64,000 nucleotides of DNA, taken from Streptomyces sp. PsTaAH-137 (GTDB lineage Bacteria; Actinomycetota; Actinomycetes; Streptomycetales; Streptomycetaceae). How positions within the stretch are numbered: position 1 is the stretch's first letter; each line of letters opens with the position of its first letter. The stretch is taken from contig NZ_QLLY01000014.1 of the NCBI RefSeq assembly GCF_003259365.1, forward strand, positions 66,199-130,198, read 5' to 3'. A program made the translations under genes and the position numbers. Of this stretch, positions 33,004 through 41,519 are shown one piece after another. The notes under the pieces were generated by a model, which did not search any database, was not told the origin of the DNA, and saw only the letters and a program-made list of their open reading frames with translations.

Positions 33004-33518
33004 GCGCCCCCGCGGCCGTCACCGTCCGGGCCGTGCGCCCCGAGGACCACGCCCGGCTCGGCGAGATCGGCGCCGCCTCCTATCTGGACAGCGGGCTGCT
33101 CGCGTTCGGCGAGAGCGACTGGTACGCGGGAGAGCTGCGCGATGTCGCGCGGCGCGCCCGGGAGGCGACCGTGCTCGTCGCGGTCGGCCCCGACGGGGCC
33201 GTGCTCGGCGGTGTCACGTACGTCCCCGCGCACGACCATCCGTACGCCGAGGTGGCCCAGGAGGGCGAGGCCGAGTTCCGGATGCTGGCCGTGGCCGCCG
33301 AGGCACGCGGGCAGGGCGCGGGGGCGGCCCTCGTGCGGGCCGTGATCGACCGCGCGCGGGCCGACGGACGCACGGCACTCGTGCTGTCCACCCAGCCCGT
33401 CGCGACCGCCTCGCACCGGCTCTACGAGCGGCTCGGGTTCCTCCGGGCGCCCGGCCGGGACTGGGCGCCGGTGCCCGAGGTGACGCTCCTGGGCTACGAG
33501 TTGAGGCTCAGCGACTGA
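33000..33518 (+). CDS. GNAT-family N-acetyltransferase
   Basis: 172 residues from GTG 33000. Motif A is seen as FRMLAVAAEARGQGAGAALVRA, then ATASHRLYERLGFLRAPGRD. The substrate is unknown. Translationally coupled to the nucleoside hydrolase. The 3' end overlaps by 11 bp the end of the convergent lipoprotein gene. Confidence 0.88.
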   Translation: MSAPAAVTVRAVRPEDHARLGEIGAASYLDSGLLAFGESDWYAGELRDVARRAREATVLVAVGPDGAVLGGVTYVPAHDHPYAEVAQEGEAEFRMLAVAAEARGQGAGAALVRAVIDRARADGRTALVLSTQPVATASHRLYERLGFLRAPGRDWAPVPEVTLLGYELRLSD

Positions 33519-34323
33519 TCCCGTAAAGATCGCCGCGCACCTCCCGGGCGAGCCGGGCGGCCCAGCGGACGGTCGCGTCGCGGTCGGTGCCCTCGCCGCT
33601 GATGACCTGGACGAGGACGCCGCCGACGCGGACGTGGGCGGTGTACGTGGTCGTGATGTCGCCCTCGTAGGAGATGTCCTGGATCTCCAGGTACGCCTCG
33701 TCGCCGAGCCCCGTCAGCGGCTCGGCGCGATAGCGCTCGGTGGCGGAGCCTGCCTCCATGTCGGAAGCGAACTCCGGGCAGTGGCGCAGGATGTCCTGCT
33801 CGACGCGGTGCAGTTCCCGGGCGGCCGCGGGCCGCAGCGACACGAGGAGCTGGGTGACCACGATGTGGCCGCGCGGCGGCGCGTGGGTCCGGTCGGTCCA
33901 GGAGGCGTAGGTGGAGGCCGTGGTGCCGCGGTAGGCGCCCGGGCCGAGCCACGCCGGGTCCGCCTCGCTCTCCAGGCAGTACGACCACCGGCCGCGCCGC
34001 TGCTCGTGGGTGGACTCGAACGCCATCGCGAAGCCTTCGTCGGCCTCCAGGCCCCGCCCGAAGGCGGACGCGGGCAGCAGGGCGGCCCGCAGCCGCTCGG
34101 CGCTGAAAGTGCGCTCGCCGGGACCGGCGGCGTCCAGTCCGGGCGCGGTCACCGGGCCGGTCGGCCGGACCAGCTCGGGGCGGGGCGACTCCGCGCGCGT
34201 CGGCGTCGCGGACGCGGTCCTGCTCGACGCGGGCCGCTCGTGCGCCGCCGGCCGATCAGCACCGCACCCGGCCAGAAGCCCCGCCACAACCGGCACCACG
34301 GCCGCCGTCCACCACCCGCGCAT
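33508..34323 (-). CDS. Hypothetical lipoprotein
   Basis: 271 residues from ATG 34323. N-terminal MRGWWTAAVVPVVAGLLAGC is a lipoprotein signal with lipobox LAGC. A Thr/Ser/Pro-rich linker (about 25-65) precedes a globular domain of about 200 residues with no recognised family; it resembles the PknH-sensor-like extracellular domains of actinobacteria in length and layout (two distant Cys), but this is tentative. Exported and anchored to the membrane. It is divergent from the nrd operon. Confidence 0.78.
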   Translation of the reverse strand: MRGWWTAAVVPVVAGLLAGCGADRPAAHERPASSRTASATPTRAESPRPELVRPTGPVTAPGLDAAGPGERTFSAERLRAALLPASAFGRGLEADEGFAMAFESTHEQRRGRWSYCLESEADPAWLGPGAYRGTTASTYASWTDRTHAPPRGHIVVTQLLVSLRPAAARELHRVEQDILRHCPEFASDMEAGSATERYRAEPLTGLGDEAYLEIQDISYEGDITTTYTAHVRVGGVLVQVISGEGTDRDATVRWAARLAREVRGDLYGISR

Positions 34324-34368
34324 GGCATCACGCTCCCCCGGATCGCCCACAGTGCGAGACCCTAGCCG

Positions 34369-34415
34369 ACACAAGATGTGGGGCTGCGGCGAACACCCGG
34401 CACAACATGTATGCT
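34369..34415 (+). promoter_or_regulatory. Tandem NrdR boxes of the nrdAB promoter
   Basis: ACACAAGATGTGGGGC (34369-34384) and GCACAACATGTATGCT (34400-34415) each fit the NrdR-box pattern acaCwAtATaTwGTgt partially and are 31 bp (three helical turns) apart, the usual tandem arrangement. TATGCT at 34410 may be the -10 element. Confidence 0.65.
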
Positions 34416-34620
34416 CGCTCTCGCTGTCAGCGCAGGGGAATCCGGTGCAAATCCGGAACTGTCCCGCAACGGTGAACGTAAGCCTCATCCAGGCGCCCAC
34501 GTGAGTCCGAGGACCTGCCGACGGCACGCCCGAGCCACCCGGCCCGGGTGTCGACGACGTCCGGGCCTCGTGGAATGGGCCGGTGACGCGGGCCCTGCCG
34601 TGCGCGGGCCCCTGCCACTG
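34416..34620 (+). promoter_or_regulatory. Cobalamin (AdoCbl) riboswitch of nrdAB
   Basis: The leader contains the conserved segments CCGGTGCAAATCCGG and ACTGTCCCGCAACGGT, and the B12 box GAGTCCGAGGACCTGCC (34503-34519). A downstream G+C-rich stem (GCGGGCCCTGCCGTGCGCGGGCCC region, about 34588-34612) is the likely expression platform. In S. coelicolor vitamin B12 shuts off this class Ia RNR operon in favour of the B12-dependent class II enzyme. The 5' and 3' limits are approximate. Confidence 0.93.
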
Positions 34621-34661
34621 TCTCCCCGCGGGCCCCGAGCCGAGCGAGGGAGAGCCCCACC

Positions 34662-37019
34662 GTGACCATCGCGCCCGCTGATCCTGCCTCAGTCGTGGTC
34701 GAGCCCGCGGCTCACGACGCCCCCGGTACCGCGTTGCTGCGCACCCTGACCGAGCTGACCGCCGATCTGCCCGGCGCGGATCCCGGCCGGGTCGCGGCCG
34801 CCGCGCTGCGGGGCCGCAGCGCGCGGGCCGACGAGGCCGAGCTGCGCGAACTCGCCACCGAGGGCGCGGCCGGGCTGATCTCCGAGGATCCCGTCTACTC
34901 CCGGCTCGCCGCGCGGCTGCTCACCCTCTCCATCGCCGCCGAGGCGGCCTCGCAGGGCGTGACCTCGTTCACCGGGTCGATCGCCGTCGGCCACCGCGAG
35001 GGCCTGATCGCGGACCGCACCGCCGAGTTCGTCCGCGTGCACGCCGTGCGGCTCGACGCGCTGGTGGACCGCGCGGCCGACGACCGCTTCGGCTACTTCG
35101 GCCTGCGCACCGTCTTCAGCCGCTACCTGCTGCGCCACCCGATCACCCGCAAGGTGATCGAGACGCCCCAGCACTTCATGCTGCGGGTCGCGGCGGGTCT
35201 CGCCGAGGACGACTCCGTGCGCGCGCTCGACGAGGTCGCGGCGCTGTACGGCCTGATGAGCCGGCTCGACTACCTCCCCTCCTCCCCCACGCTCTTCAAC
35301 TCCGGCACCCGGCACCCGCAGATGTCGAGCTGCTACCTCCTCGACTCGCCGCTGGACGAGCTGGACTCGATCTACGACCGGTACCACCAGGTGGCCCGGC
35401 TCTCCAAGCACGCGGGCGGCATCGGCCTCTCGTACTCCCGCATCCGCTCGCGCGGTTCGCTGATCCGCGGCACGAACGGGCACTCCAACGGCATCGTGCC
35501 GTTCCTGAAGACCCTCGACGCGTCGGTCGCCGCCGTGAACCAGGGCGGGCGCCGCAAGGGCGCGGCCGCCGTCTACCTGGAGACCTGGCACTCCGACATC
35601 GAGGAGTTCCTGGAGCTGCGCGACAACACCGGCGAGGACGCGCGCCGCACGCACAACCTCAACCTGGCGCACTGGATCCCGGACGAGTTCATGCGCCGGG
35701 TCGACGCCGACCGGCCGTGGTCGCTGTTCTCCCCGGCCGACGTGCCCGAGCTGGTCGACCTGTGGGGCGACGAGTTCGACGCCGCGTACCGGAAGGCCGA
35801 GGCCGAGGGGAAGGCGCTCAAGACCATCCCCGCCCGCGACCTGTACGGCCGCATGATGCGCACCCTCGCGCAGACCGGCAACGGCTGGATGACGTTCAAG
35901 GACGCCGCCAACCGCACCGCCAACCAGACCGCGGAGCCCGGCCAGACGGTCCACTCCTCGAACCTGTGCACCGAGATCCTGGAGGTGACGGACGACGGGG
36001 AGACCGCCGTCTGCAACCTCGGCTCGGTGAACCTGGGCTCGTTCGTCGTCGAGGGCGACATCGACTGGGAGCGGCTCGACGAGACCGTCCGCACGGCCGT
36101 CACCTTCCTCGACCGGGTCGTCGACATCAACTTCTACCCGACCGAGCAGGCGGGCCGCTCCAACGCCCGCTGGCGTCCGGTGGGCCTGGGCGCGATGGGC
36201 CTCCAGGACGTCTTCTTCAAGCTCCGCCTGCCGTTCGACTCCCCCGAGGCCAAGGCCCTCTCCACGCGGCTCCAGGAGCGGATCATGCTCGCCGCGTACG
36301 AGGCGTCGGCGGACCTCGCCGAGCGCAACGGCCCGCTGCCCGCCTGGGAGAAGACCCGCACGGCGCGCGGTGTGCTGCACCCCGACCACTACGACGTCGA
36401 GTTCACCTGGCCGGAGCGCTGGGCCGCGCTGCGGGAACGTATCGCCACGACGGGGATGCGCAACTCGCTGCTGCTCGCCATCGCGCCGACGGCCACGATC
36501 GCCTCGATCGCCGGTGTCTACGAGTGCATCGAGCCGCAGGTCTCCAACCTGTTCAAGCGCGAGACGCTGTCCGGCGAGTTCCTCCAGGTCAACTCGTACC
36601 TGGTGGACGAGCTGAAGGCGCTCGGCGTGTGGGACGCGCAGACCCGTGAGGCGCTGCGCGAGTCCAACGGCTCGGTGCAGGGCTTCACCTGGGTGCCGGA
36701 CGAGGTGCGGGCGCTGTACCGCACGGCGTGGGAGATCCCGCAGCGCGGGCTCATCGACATGGCGGCGGCCCGGACCGCCTTCCTCGACCAGGCCCAGTCG
36801 CTCAACCTGTTCCTGGAGACGCCGACCATCGGCAAGCTCTCCTCGATGTACGCGTACGCCTGGAAGTCGGGCCTGAAGACGACGTACTACCTGCGCTCGC
36901 GCCCCGCGACGCGCATCGCCCGCGCGGCCGGCCGCGCCACCGTCCCCGTACAGGTGGCCGATCCCGACGCGGTCGCCTGCTCCCTGGAAAACCCCGAGTC
37001 CTGCGAGGCCTGCCAGTAA
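34662..37019 (+). CDS. nrdA: Class Ia ribonucleotide reductase large subunit
   Basis: 785 residues, GTG start. Reduces ribonucleoside diphosphates to deoxy forms. Visible active-site parts: SSCYLLDSPLDELDS (first redox Cys), SSNLCTEILEV (thiyl radical Cys), AVCNLGSVNLGSF, the radical-transfer tyrosines TYYLRSRPATR, and the C-terminal thioredoxin-reducible CEAC. The stop overlaps the nrdB start (TAATG). Called nrdL in some streptomycete papers. Controlled by the upstream riboswitch and NrdR boxes. Confidence 0.96.
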   Translation: MTIAPADPASVVVEPAAHDAPGTALLRTLTELTADLPGADPGRVAAAALRGRSARADEAELRELATEGAAGLISEDPVYSRLAARLLTLSIAAEAASQGVTSFTGSIAVGHREGLIADRTAEFVRVHAVRLDALVDRAADDRFGYFGLRTVFSRYLLRHPITRKVIETPQHFMLRVAAGLAEDDSVRALDEVAALYGLMSRLDYLPSSPTLFNSGTRHPQMSSCYLLDSPLDELDSIYDRYHQVARLSKHAGGIGLSYSRIRSRGSLIRGTNGHSNGIVPFLKTLDASVAAVNQGGRRKGAAAVYLETWHSDIEEFLELRDNTGEDARRTHNLNLAHWIPDEFMRRVDADRPWSLFSPADVPELVDLWGDEFDAAYRKAEAEGKALKTIPARDLYGRMMRTLAQTGNGWMTFKDAANRTANQTAEPGQTVHSSNLCTEILEVTDDGETAVCNLGSVNLGSFVVEGDIDWERLDETVRTAVTFLDRVVDINFYPTEQAGRSNARWRPVGLGAMGLQDVFFKLRLPFDSPEAKALSTRLQERIMLAAYEASADLAERNGPLPAWEKTRTARGVLHPDHYDVEFTWPERWAALRERIATTGMRNSLLLAIAPTATIASIAGVYECIEPQVSNLFKRETLSGEFLQVNSYLVDELKALGVWDAQTREALRESNGSVQGFTWVPDEVRALYRTAWEIPQRGLIDMAAARTAFLDQAQSLNLFLETPTIGKLSSMYAYAWKSGLKTTYYLRSRPATRIARAAGRATVPVQVADPDAVACSLENPESCEACQ

Positions 37020-38035
37020 TGAACACTTCTCCGGAGAAGAACCTGCTCGACCCGGGCTTCGAACTGACCCTGCGCCCCATGCGCTACCCGGACTTCTACG
37101 AGCGCTACCGCGACGCGATCAAGAACACCTGGACCGTCGAGGAGGTCGACCTCCACTCGGACGTCGCCGACCTCGCCAAGCTCAGCCCGGGTGAGCAGCA
37201 CATGATCGGCCGTCTCGTGGCGTTCTTCGCGACCGGTGACTCGATCGTCGCGAACAACCTGGTCCTGACGCTCTACAAGCACATCAACTCCCCCGAGGCG
37301 CGGCTCTACCTCTCGCGCCAGCTCTTCGAGGAGGCCGTGCACGTCCAGTTCTATCTGACGCTGCTCGACACCTACCTCCCCGACCCGGAGGACCGGACGG
37401 CGGCCTTCGCCGCGGTGGAGAACATCCCGTCCATCCGCGAGAAGGCCGAGTTCTGCTTCAAGTGGATGGACTCGGTGGAGAAGCTGGACCGCCTGGAGTC
37501 CAAGGCGGACCGCCGCCGCTTCCTGCTCAACCTGATCTGCTTCGCGGCGTGCATCGAGGGCCTGTTCTTCTACGGTGCCTTCGCGTACGTCTACTGGTTC
37601 CGCAGCCGGGGCCTGCTGCACGGCCTCGCCACCGGCACCAACTGGGTGTTCCGCGACGAGACGATGCACATGTCGTTCGCGTTCGACGTGGTCGACACCG
37701 TCCGCAAGGAGGAGCCGGAGCTCTTCGACGACGCGCTGGAGCAGCAGGTCACCGACATGCTGCGGGAGGCGGTCGAAGCGGAGCTGCAGTTCGGCCGCGA
37801 CCTGTGCGGCGAGGGCCTGCCGGGCATGAACACCGACTCGATGCGCCAGTACCTGGAGTGCGTCGCCGACCAGCGCCTCCAGCGCCTCGGCTTCGCGCCG
37901 GTCTACGGCTCGGAGAACCCGTTCGCCTTCATGGAGCTCCAGGGCGTCCAGGAACTGACGAACTTCTTCGAGCGCCGCCCGTCGGCGTACCAGGTCGCGG
38001 TCGAGGGTTCGGTCGGCTTCGACGAGGAGTTCTGA
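37019..38035 (+). CDS. nrdB: Class Ia ribonucleotide reductase small subunit
   Basis: 338 residues, ATG at 37019 overlapping the nrdA stop. Houses the diiron-tyrosyl radical cofactor: D74 in ATGDSIVANN, EE-x2-H in FEEAVHVQFY with candidate radical Tyr112, and a second helix with E and H in FRDETMHMSFAF. The C-terminal SVGFDEEF tail binds the large subunit. Also called nrdM. Confidence 0.96.
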   Translation: MNTSPEKNLLDPGFELTLRPMRYPDFYERYRDAIKNTWTVEEVDLHSDVADLAKLSPGEQHMIGRLVAFFATGDSIVANNLVLTLYKHINSPEARLYLSRQLFEEAVHVQFYLTLLDTYLPDPEDRTAAFAAVENIPSIREKAEFCFKWMDSVEKLDRLESKADRRRFLLNLICFAACIEGLFFYGAFAYVYWFRSRGLLHGLATGTNWVFRDETMHMSFAFDVVDTVRKEEPELFDDALEQQVTDMLREAVEAELQFGRDLCGEGLPGMNTDSMRQYLECVADQRLQRLGFAPVYGSENPFAFMELQGVQELTNFFERRPSAYQVAVEGSVGFDEEF

Positions 38036-38094
38036 TCCGGAGAACGCCGGAAAATTGAGGTGACCCGTCCTGCCCGCGTCGGCAGACTCGGTCC

Positions 38095-38931
38095 ATGACG
38101 GCACCTCAACTGGCGCAGGAAATAAAGGAGTTCTACTCCGACCACTACGACGAGCACGCCCGGCTCACGGACTCCGCGTGCGGGGTCCTGGAGCTGGTCC
38201 GTACCCAGGAGCTGCTGCGCCGCCATCTGCCGCCCGCCCCCGCGTCCGTCCTGGACGTGGGTGGCGGGCCGGGCGTGCATGCGCGGTGGCTGGCGGAGGA
38301 CGGGTACCGGGTGCATCTCGTCGACCCGGTCGAGCGGCACGTGGCCCAGGCGCGGGAGGCGAGCGGGGCGTACACGGTCGAGGTGGGGGACGCGCGGGCG
38401 CTGACCGCCGCCGACGCCTCGTACGATGCCGTGCTGCTGCTCGGCCCGCTCTACCACCTGCCCGAACTGGCCGACCGGGAGCGGGCGTTGGCGCAGGCGC
38501 TGCGGGTGGTGCGGCCGGGCGGTCCGGTGGTCGGGGCCGGGATCCAGCGGTTCGCGCCGGTCTTCGACCATCTGGGGCACGGGCGGCTGCACCGGGACGG
38601 GCTGCCGGAGCGGGTCGGACGGGTCGTGGTCTCCGGGCGGAACGAGGGCAGGCACTTCACCAGCGCCTACTTCCACCGCACCGACCAACTGGCCGAGGAA
38701 CTAAGGGCGTCGGGTCTCGTCGATGTCCGGGTGTACGGGGTCGAGGGCCCCGGCGACGGCGCCCTGAAGGCCACCGAACTGACGACCGGCCGACGTATCG
38801 CCCCGGACTCCGACCTGTTCAGGTCGGCTCTGGCGGCGGCCCGGCTGGCCGAGCCGCATCCGGAGCTGGCGGTGGCGAGTTCGCATCTGCTGGCCTTCGG
38901 ACGGCGGCCGGCTCAGGCGACGGCCGCGTAG
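38095..38931 (+). CDS. SAM-dependent methyltransferase
   Basis: 278 residues. Class I methyltransferase with motif I SVLDVGGGPGVHARWLAEDG, the acidic motif II loop HLVDP, and a motif IV-like YDAVLLLGPLYHLPEL. The substrate is unknown. It lies 59 bp after nrdB and before nrdS, which is described as directly downstream of nrdB in S. coelicolor, so it may be co-transcribed with the nrd genes. The 3' end overlaps a small opposite-strand gene by 19 bp. Confidence 0.87.
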   Translation: MTAPQLAQEIKEFYSDHYDEHARLTDSACGVLELVRTQELLRRHLPPAPASVLDVGGGPGVHARWLAEDGYRVHLVDPVERHVAQAREASGAYTVEVGDARALTAADASYDAVLLLGPLYHLPELADRERALAQALRVVRPGGPVVGAGIQRFAPVFDHLGHGRLHRDGLPERVGRVVVSGRNEGRHFTSAYFHRTDQLAEELRASGLVDVRVYGVEGPGDGALKATELTTGRRIAPDSDLFRSALAAARLAEPHPELAVASSHLLAFGRRPAQATAA

Positions 38932-39071
38932 CGGGAGCGCCGCTCCTCGGCCTCGCGGGCCGCCCGGATCTCCCGATCGATCCGGCGGTCGCGGGCGATC
39001 CCGTACAGGGAGGGACCGGCGAGGAGGAGGAAGACGAACAGGACGGTCAGGTAGTTCATCGCTGTGTTCAT
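38913..39071 (-). CDS. Single-span micro-membrane protein (52 aa)
   Basis: 52 residues (MNTAMNYLTVLFVFLLLAGP...) with one N-terminal membrane segment and a strongly charged C-terminal helix (IARDRRIDREIRAAREAEER). Length, codon use and a start close to nrdS on the opposite strand suggest a real gene; function unknown. ATG 39071 or the second Met at 39059. Confidence 0.6.
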   Translation of the reverse strand: MNTAMNYLTVLFVFLLLAGPSLYGIARDRRIDREIRAAREAEERRSRYAAVA

Positions 39072-39164
39072 GCCTCTACTCTGGCGCCGCCGCGACCCCC
39101 GCGGCAGTGGCAGGACTGTCATCAGACCGTGAAATCCTGCCAACTCTGCGGCACACTGGTCGGC

Positions 39165-40127
39165 ATGCTGAAGAACGTGGCCGCAGTGCTGCTCGACGGT
39201 GTGCATCCCTTCGAACTCGGCGTCGTCTGCGAGGTGTTCGGCCTCGACCGGGGTGACGCGGGACTGCCCGTGTACGACTTCGCGGTGGTCTCCGCCGAGA
39301 GCCCGTCCCTGACCACCCATGTCCCCGGCATGACGGTCTCCACCCCGTACGGCCTCGAACGGCTCGCGGAGGCCGACCTCATCGCGATCCCGTCGGCGGG
39401 CCGGCGCTTCGACTCCTACCCGCCGGACCTCCTCGACGCGCTGCGCGAGGCCGTGGACCGGGGAGCGCGCGTGCTCAGCCTCTGCGCGGGCGTCTTCGTC
39501 CTCGGCGCCGCCGGACTGCTGGACGGCCGCCGCTGCGCGGTCCACTGGCGGTACGCGCGTCAGCTCGCCCGGCAGTTCCCGCGCACCCGCGTCGACCAGG
39601 ACGTGCTCTACGTCGACGAGGGCCCGGTGATCACGTCGGCCGGCACCGCCGCGGGCATCGACGCCTGTCTGCACATCGTGCGGACCGAGCACGGCGCCGA
39701 AGTGGCCAACACCATCGCGCGGCGCATGGTCGTCCCGCCGCACCGCGACGGCGGCCAGGCCCAGTACGTGGAGCGGCCGCTGCCGACGACGCGGTGCGAC
39801 ACCGTCGGCGAGGTGCTGGCCTGGATGGAGCGGCACCTGGCCGATCCGGTGACCGTGGAGGAGCTGGCGGCGCGGGCGCTCATGTCGCCGCGCACCTTCG
39901 CCCGCCGCTTCCTCCAGGAGACGGGCACCACGCCGTACCGCTGGCTGCTGCGCCAGCGGGTGCTGTTCGCCCAGGAGTTGCTGGAGGGCACGGACGAGAC
40001 GGTGGACGCCATCGCCGGGCGCGCCGGGTTCGGCAACGCCGCGGCGATGCGCCACCAGTTCATGAAGGTGCTCGGCACGACCCCGAACGCCTTCCGCCGC
40101 ACCTTCCGGGTACGACTGGCCGGCTAG
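39165..40127 (+). CDS. nrdS: AraC/GlxA-family regulator NrdS
   Basis: 320 residues, ATG at 39165. An N-terminal DJ-1/PfpI-like domain (LDGVHPFELGVVCEVFGL; SLCAGVFVLGAAGLLDGR, with the nucleophile-elbow Cys) precedes two AraC helix-turn-helix motifs (SPRTFARRFLQETGTTPYRW and IAGRAGFGNAAAMRHQF). The third gene of the S. coelicolor nrdABS operon encodes such a regulator, and the position fits. Its 3' end is 6 bp from the convergent P450 gene. Confidence 0.85.
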   Translation: MLKNVAAVLLDGVHPFELGVVCEVFGLDRGDAGLPVYDFAVVSAESPSLTTHVPGMTVSTPYGLERLAEADLIAIPSAGRRFDSYPPDLLDALREAVDRGARVLSLCAGVFVLGAAGLLDGRRCAVHWRYARQLARQFPRTRVDQDVLYVDEGPVITSAGTAAGIDACLHIVRTEHGAEVANTIARRMVVPPHRDGGQAQYVERPLPTTRCDTVGEVLAWMERHLADPVTVEELAARALMSPRTFARRFLQETGTTPYRWLLRQRVLFAQELLEGTDETVDAIAGRAGFGNAAAMRHQFMKVLGTTPNAFRRTFRVRLAG

Positions 40128-40133
40128 CTGCGC

Positions 40134-41519
40134 CTAAGGCTTGCGCGCCTCCACCCGCAGCACGGCCTTCCGGGGCTGCAGGGTGATGCCGAGGCGCGGG
40201 GTCGAGTCCGTCTCCGGCACCCGCACGAACCGCCACTTGGTCACCAAGGTGCCCAGGGTCAGCGCCAGTTCGGTCATGCTGTAGTGATCGCCCGGGCACT
40301 TGCGGTTGCCGGTGCCGAAGGGCTGGTGCGCGGTCTGCGCGGCGGCCGTGCGGCGCTCCGGCAGCCAGCGGTCGGGGTCGAAGTCCAGCGCGTCCTCGAA
40401 GGAGCGCGGGTCGCGCTGCATCGCGTACGGGCTGTAGAAGATGTCGGTCCCGGCCGGAATCCGGTACCCGCCGAGCTCGGTGTCGACGGCCGCGACTCGG
40501 GTGAATATCCAGGCCGCCGGTCGAATCCGCATCGACTCGGTGATGAGATTCCGCATATATGCGAGTTTCTTGAGGTCGCCGAAAGCGACCGGCCGGCCAC
40601 CCGTGACAGATTCAACTTCTTCGTACAACCGCCTTTCGTGCTCGGGGTGTTCGGCGAGAAGTTGCAGGGTCCAGGCCAACGTCTTCGCCACATTCTCGCC
40701 ACCGGCGACGAGGAGCGCGATGACTTGGTCGTGGGCCTCTTGTTCGGGGACCAGTTCGCCGTTCTCGTCGCGGGCCTGAAGCAATGTGGTGAGGAGGTCG
40801 TCCGGATTGCTTCCCGAAGCCGTCGCTCCCCTTCGCTCGTCGATGATCTCGTCGACCAGCCGATGCAAATCGGCCAATGCCCGCTCGAATCGCCGATTGG
40901 CCGGAAGAGGCAGTCGGTAGAACGGTCCGACGGAGAGAATCATCCGCCGGTACATACCGTCGAAGACGGTGCCGAGGGCCGTGCACAGCCGCTCGGCGCG
41001 CTCGTCGAGCGCCTCGACGCACAGCAGTGAACGGGCCGCCGTGCGGGTCGCGGTGCGGAACATCTCGCCGGCGATGTCGACGGTCCGGCCGTCGCGCAGC
41101 CCGTCGGCGGTGCGCTGCGCCTCCTCCGCCATCAGCACGCCGTACTCGGCGATCCGGTCCGGCCGGAACGCGGGCTGCAGCGTGCGGCGCTGGCGGCGGT
41201 GCCGCGGTCCGTTGCTGGTCGCCACGCCCTGGCCGAGCAGCACCCCGAGTGTGTCCCACAGGGCGCCGCCGACCAGGAAGTCCGGGCTCCGCAGGAGCCG
41301 TTCGACGAGTTCCGGGGAGTTCACCGCGTAGGCGGTCCTCGGCCCCAGCCTGATCCGCACCACGTCGCCGCCGTCGCGCAGCGAGGTGAGGAAGCCGAGC
41401 GGGTCGCGCAGCAGGTTCCAGGCGTGGCCGACGAGGGGCGCGCCGCCGGGGGCGGGCGGCGGCTCGGTCGGTGCCTCAGGTATCTGTTCCTGGTTCGGGA
41501 GTGTGGATTCGAGGGTCAT
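40134..41519 (-). CDS. Cytochrome P450, CYP170-type epi-isozizaene oxidase
   Basis: 461 residues; ATG overlaps the cyclase stop (ATGA). Heme ligand Cys408 lies in FGTGNRKCPGD, the ExxR pair is E328/R331, and the FDPDRWLPER motif precedes the heme loop. By homology to CYP170A1 it oxidises epi-isozizaene in two steps to albaflavenols and albaflavenone. The I-helix reads AGGENVAKT (272-280), with Asn276 where most P450s have Thr. The section about 40510-40960 is less G+C-biased than its neighbours. Confidence 0.9.
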   Translation of the reverse strand: MTLESTLPNQEQIPEAPTEPPPAPGGAPLVGHAWNLLRDPLGFLTSLRDGGDVVRIRLGPRTAYAVNSPELVERLLRSPDFLVGGALWDTLGVLLGQGVATSNGPRHRRQRRTLQPAFRPDRIAEYGVLMAEEAQRTADGLRDGRTVDIAGEMFRTATRTAARSLLCVEALDERAERLCTALGTVFDGMYRRMILSVGPFYRLPLPANRRFERALADLHRLVDEIIDERRGATASGSNPDDLLTTLLQARDENGELVPEQEAHDQVIALLVAGGENVAKTLAWTLQLLAEHPEHERRLYEEVESVTGGRPVAFGDLKKLAYMRNLITESMRIRPAAWIFTRVAAVDTELGGYRIPAGTDIFYSPYAMQRDPRSFEDALDFDPDRWLPERRTAAAQTAHQPFGTGNRKCPGDHYSMTELALTLGTLVTKWRFVRVPETDSTPRLGITLQPRKAVLRVEARKP

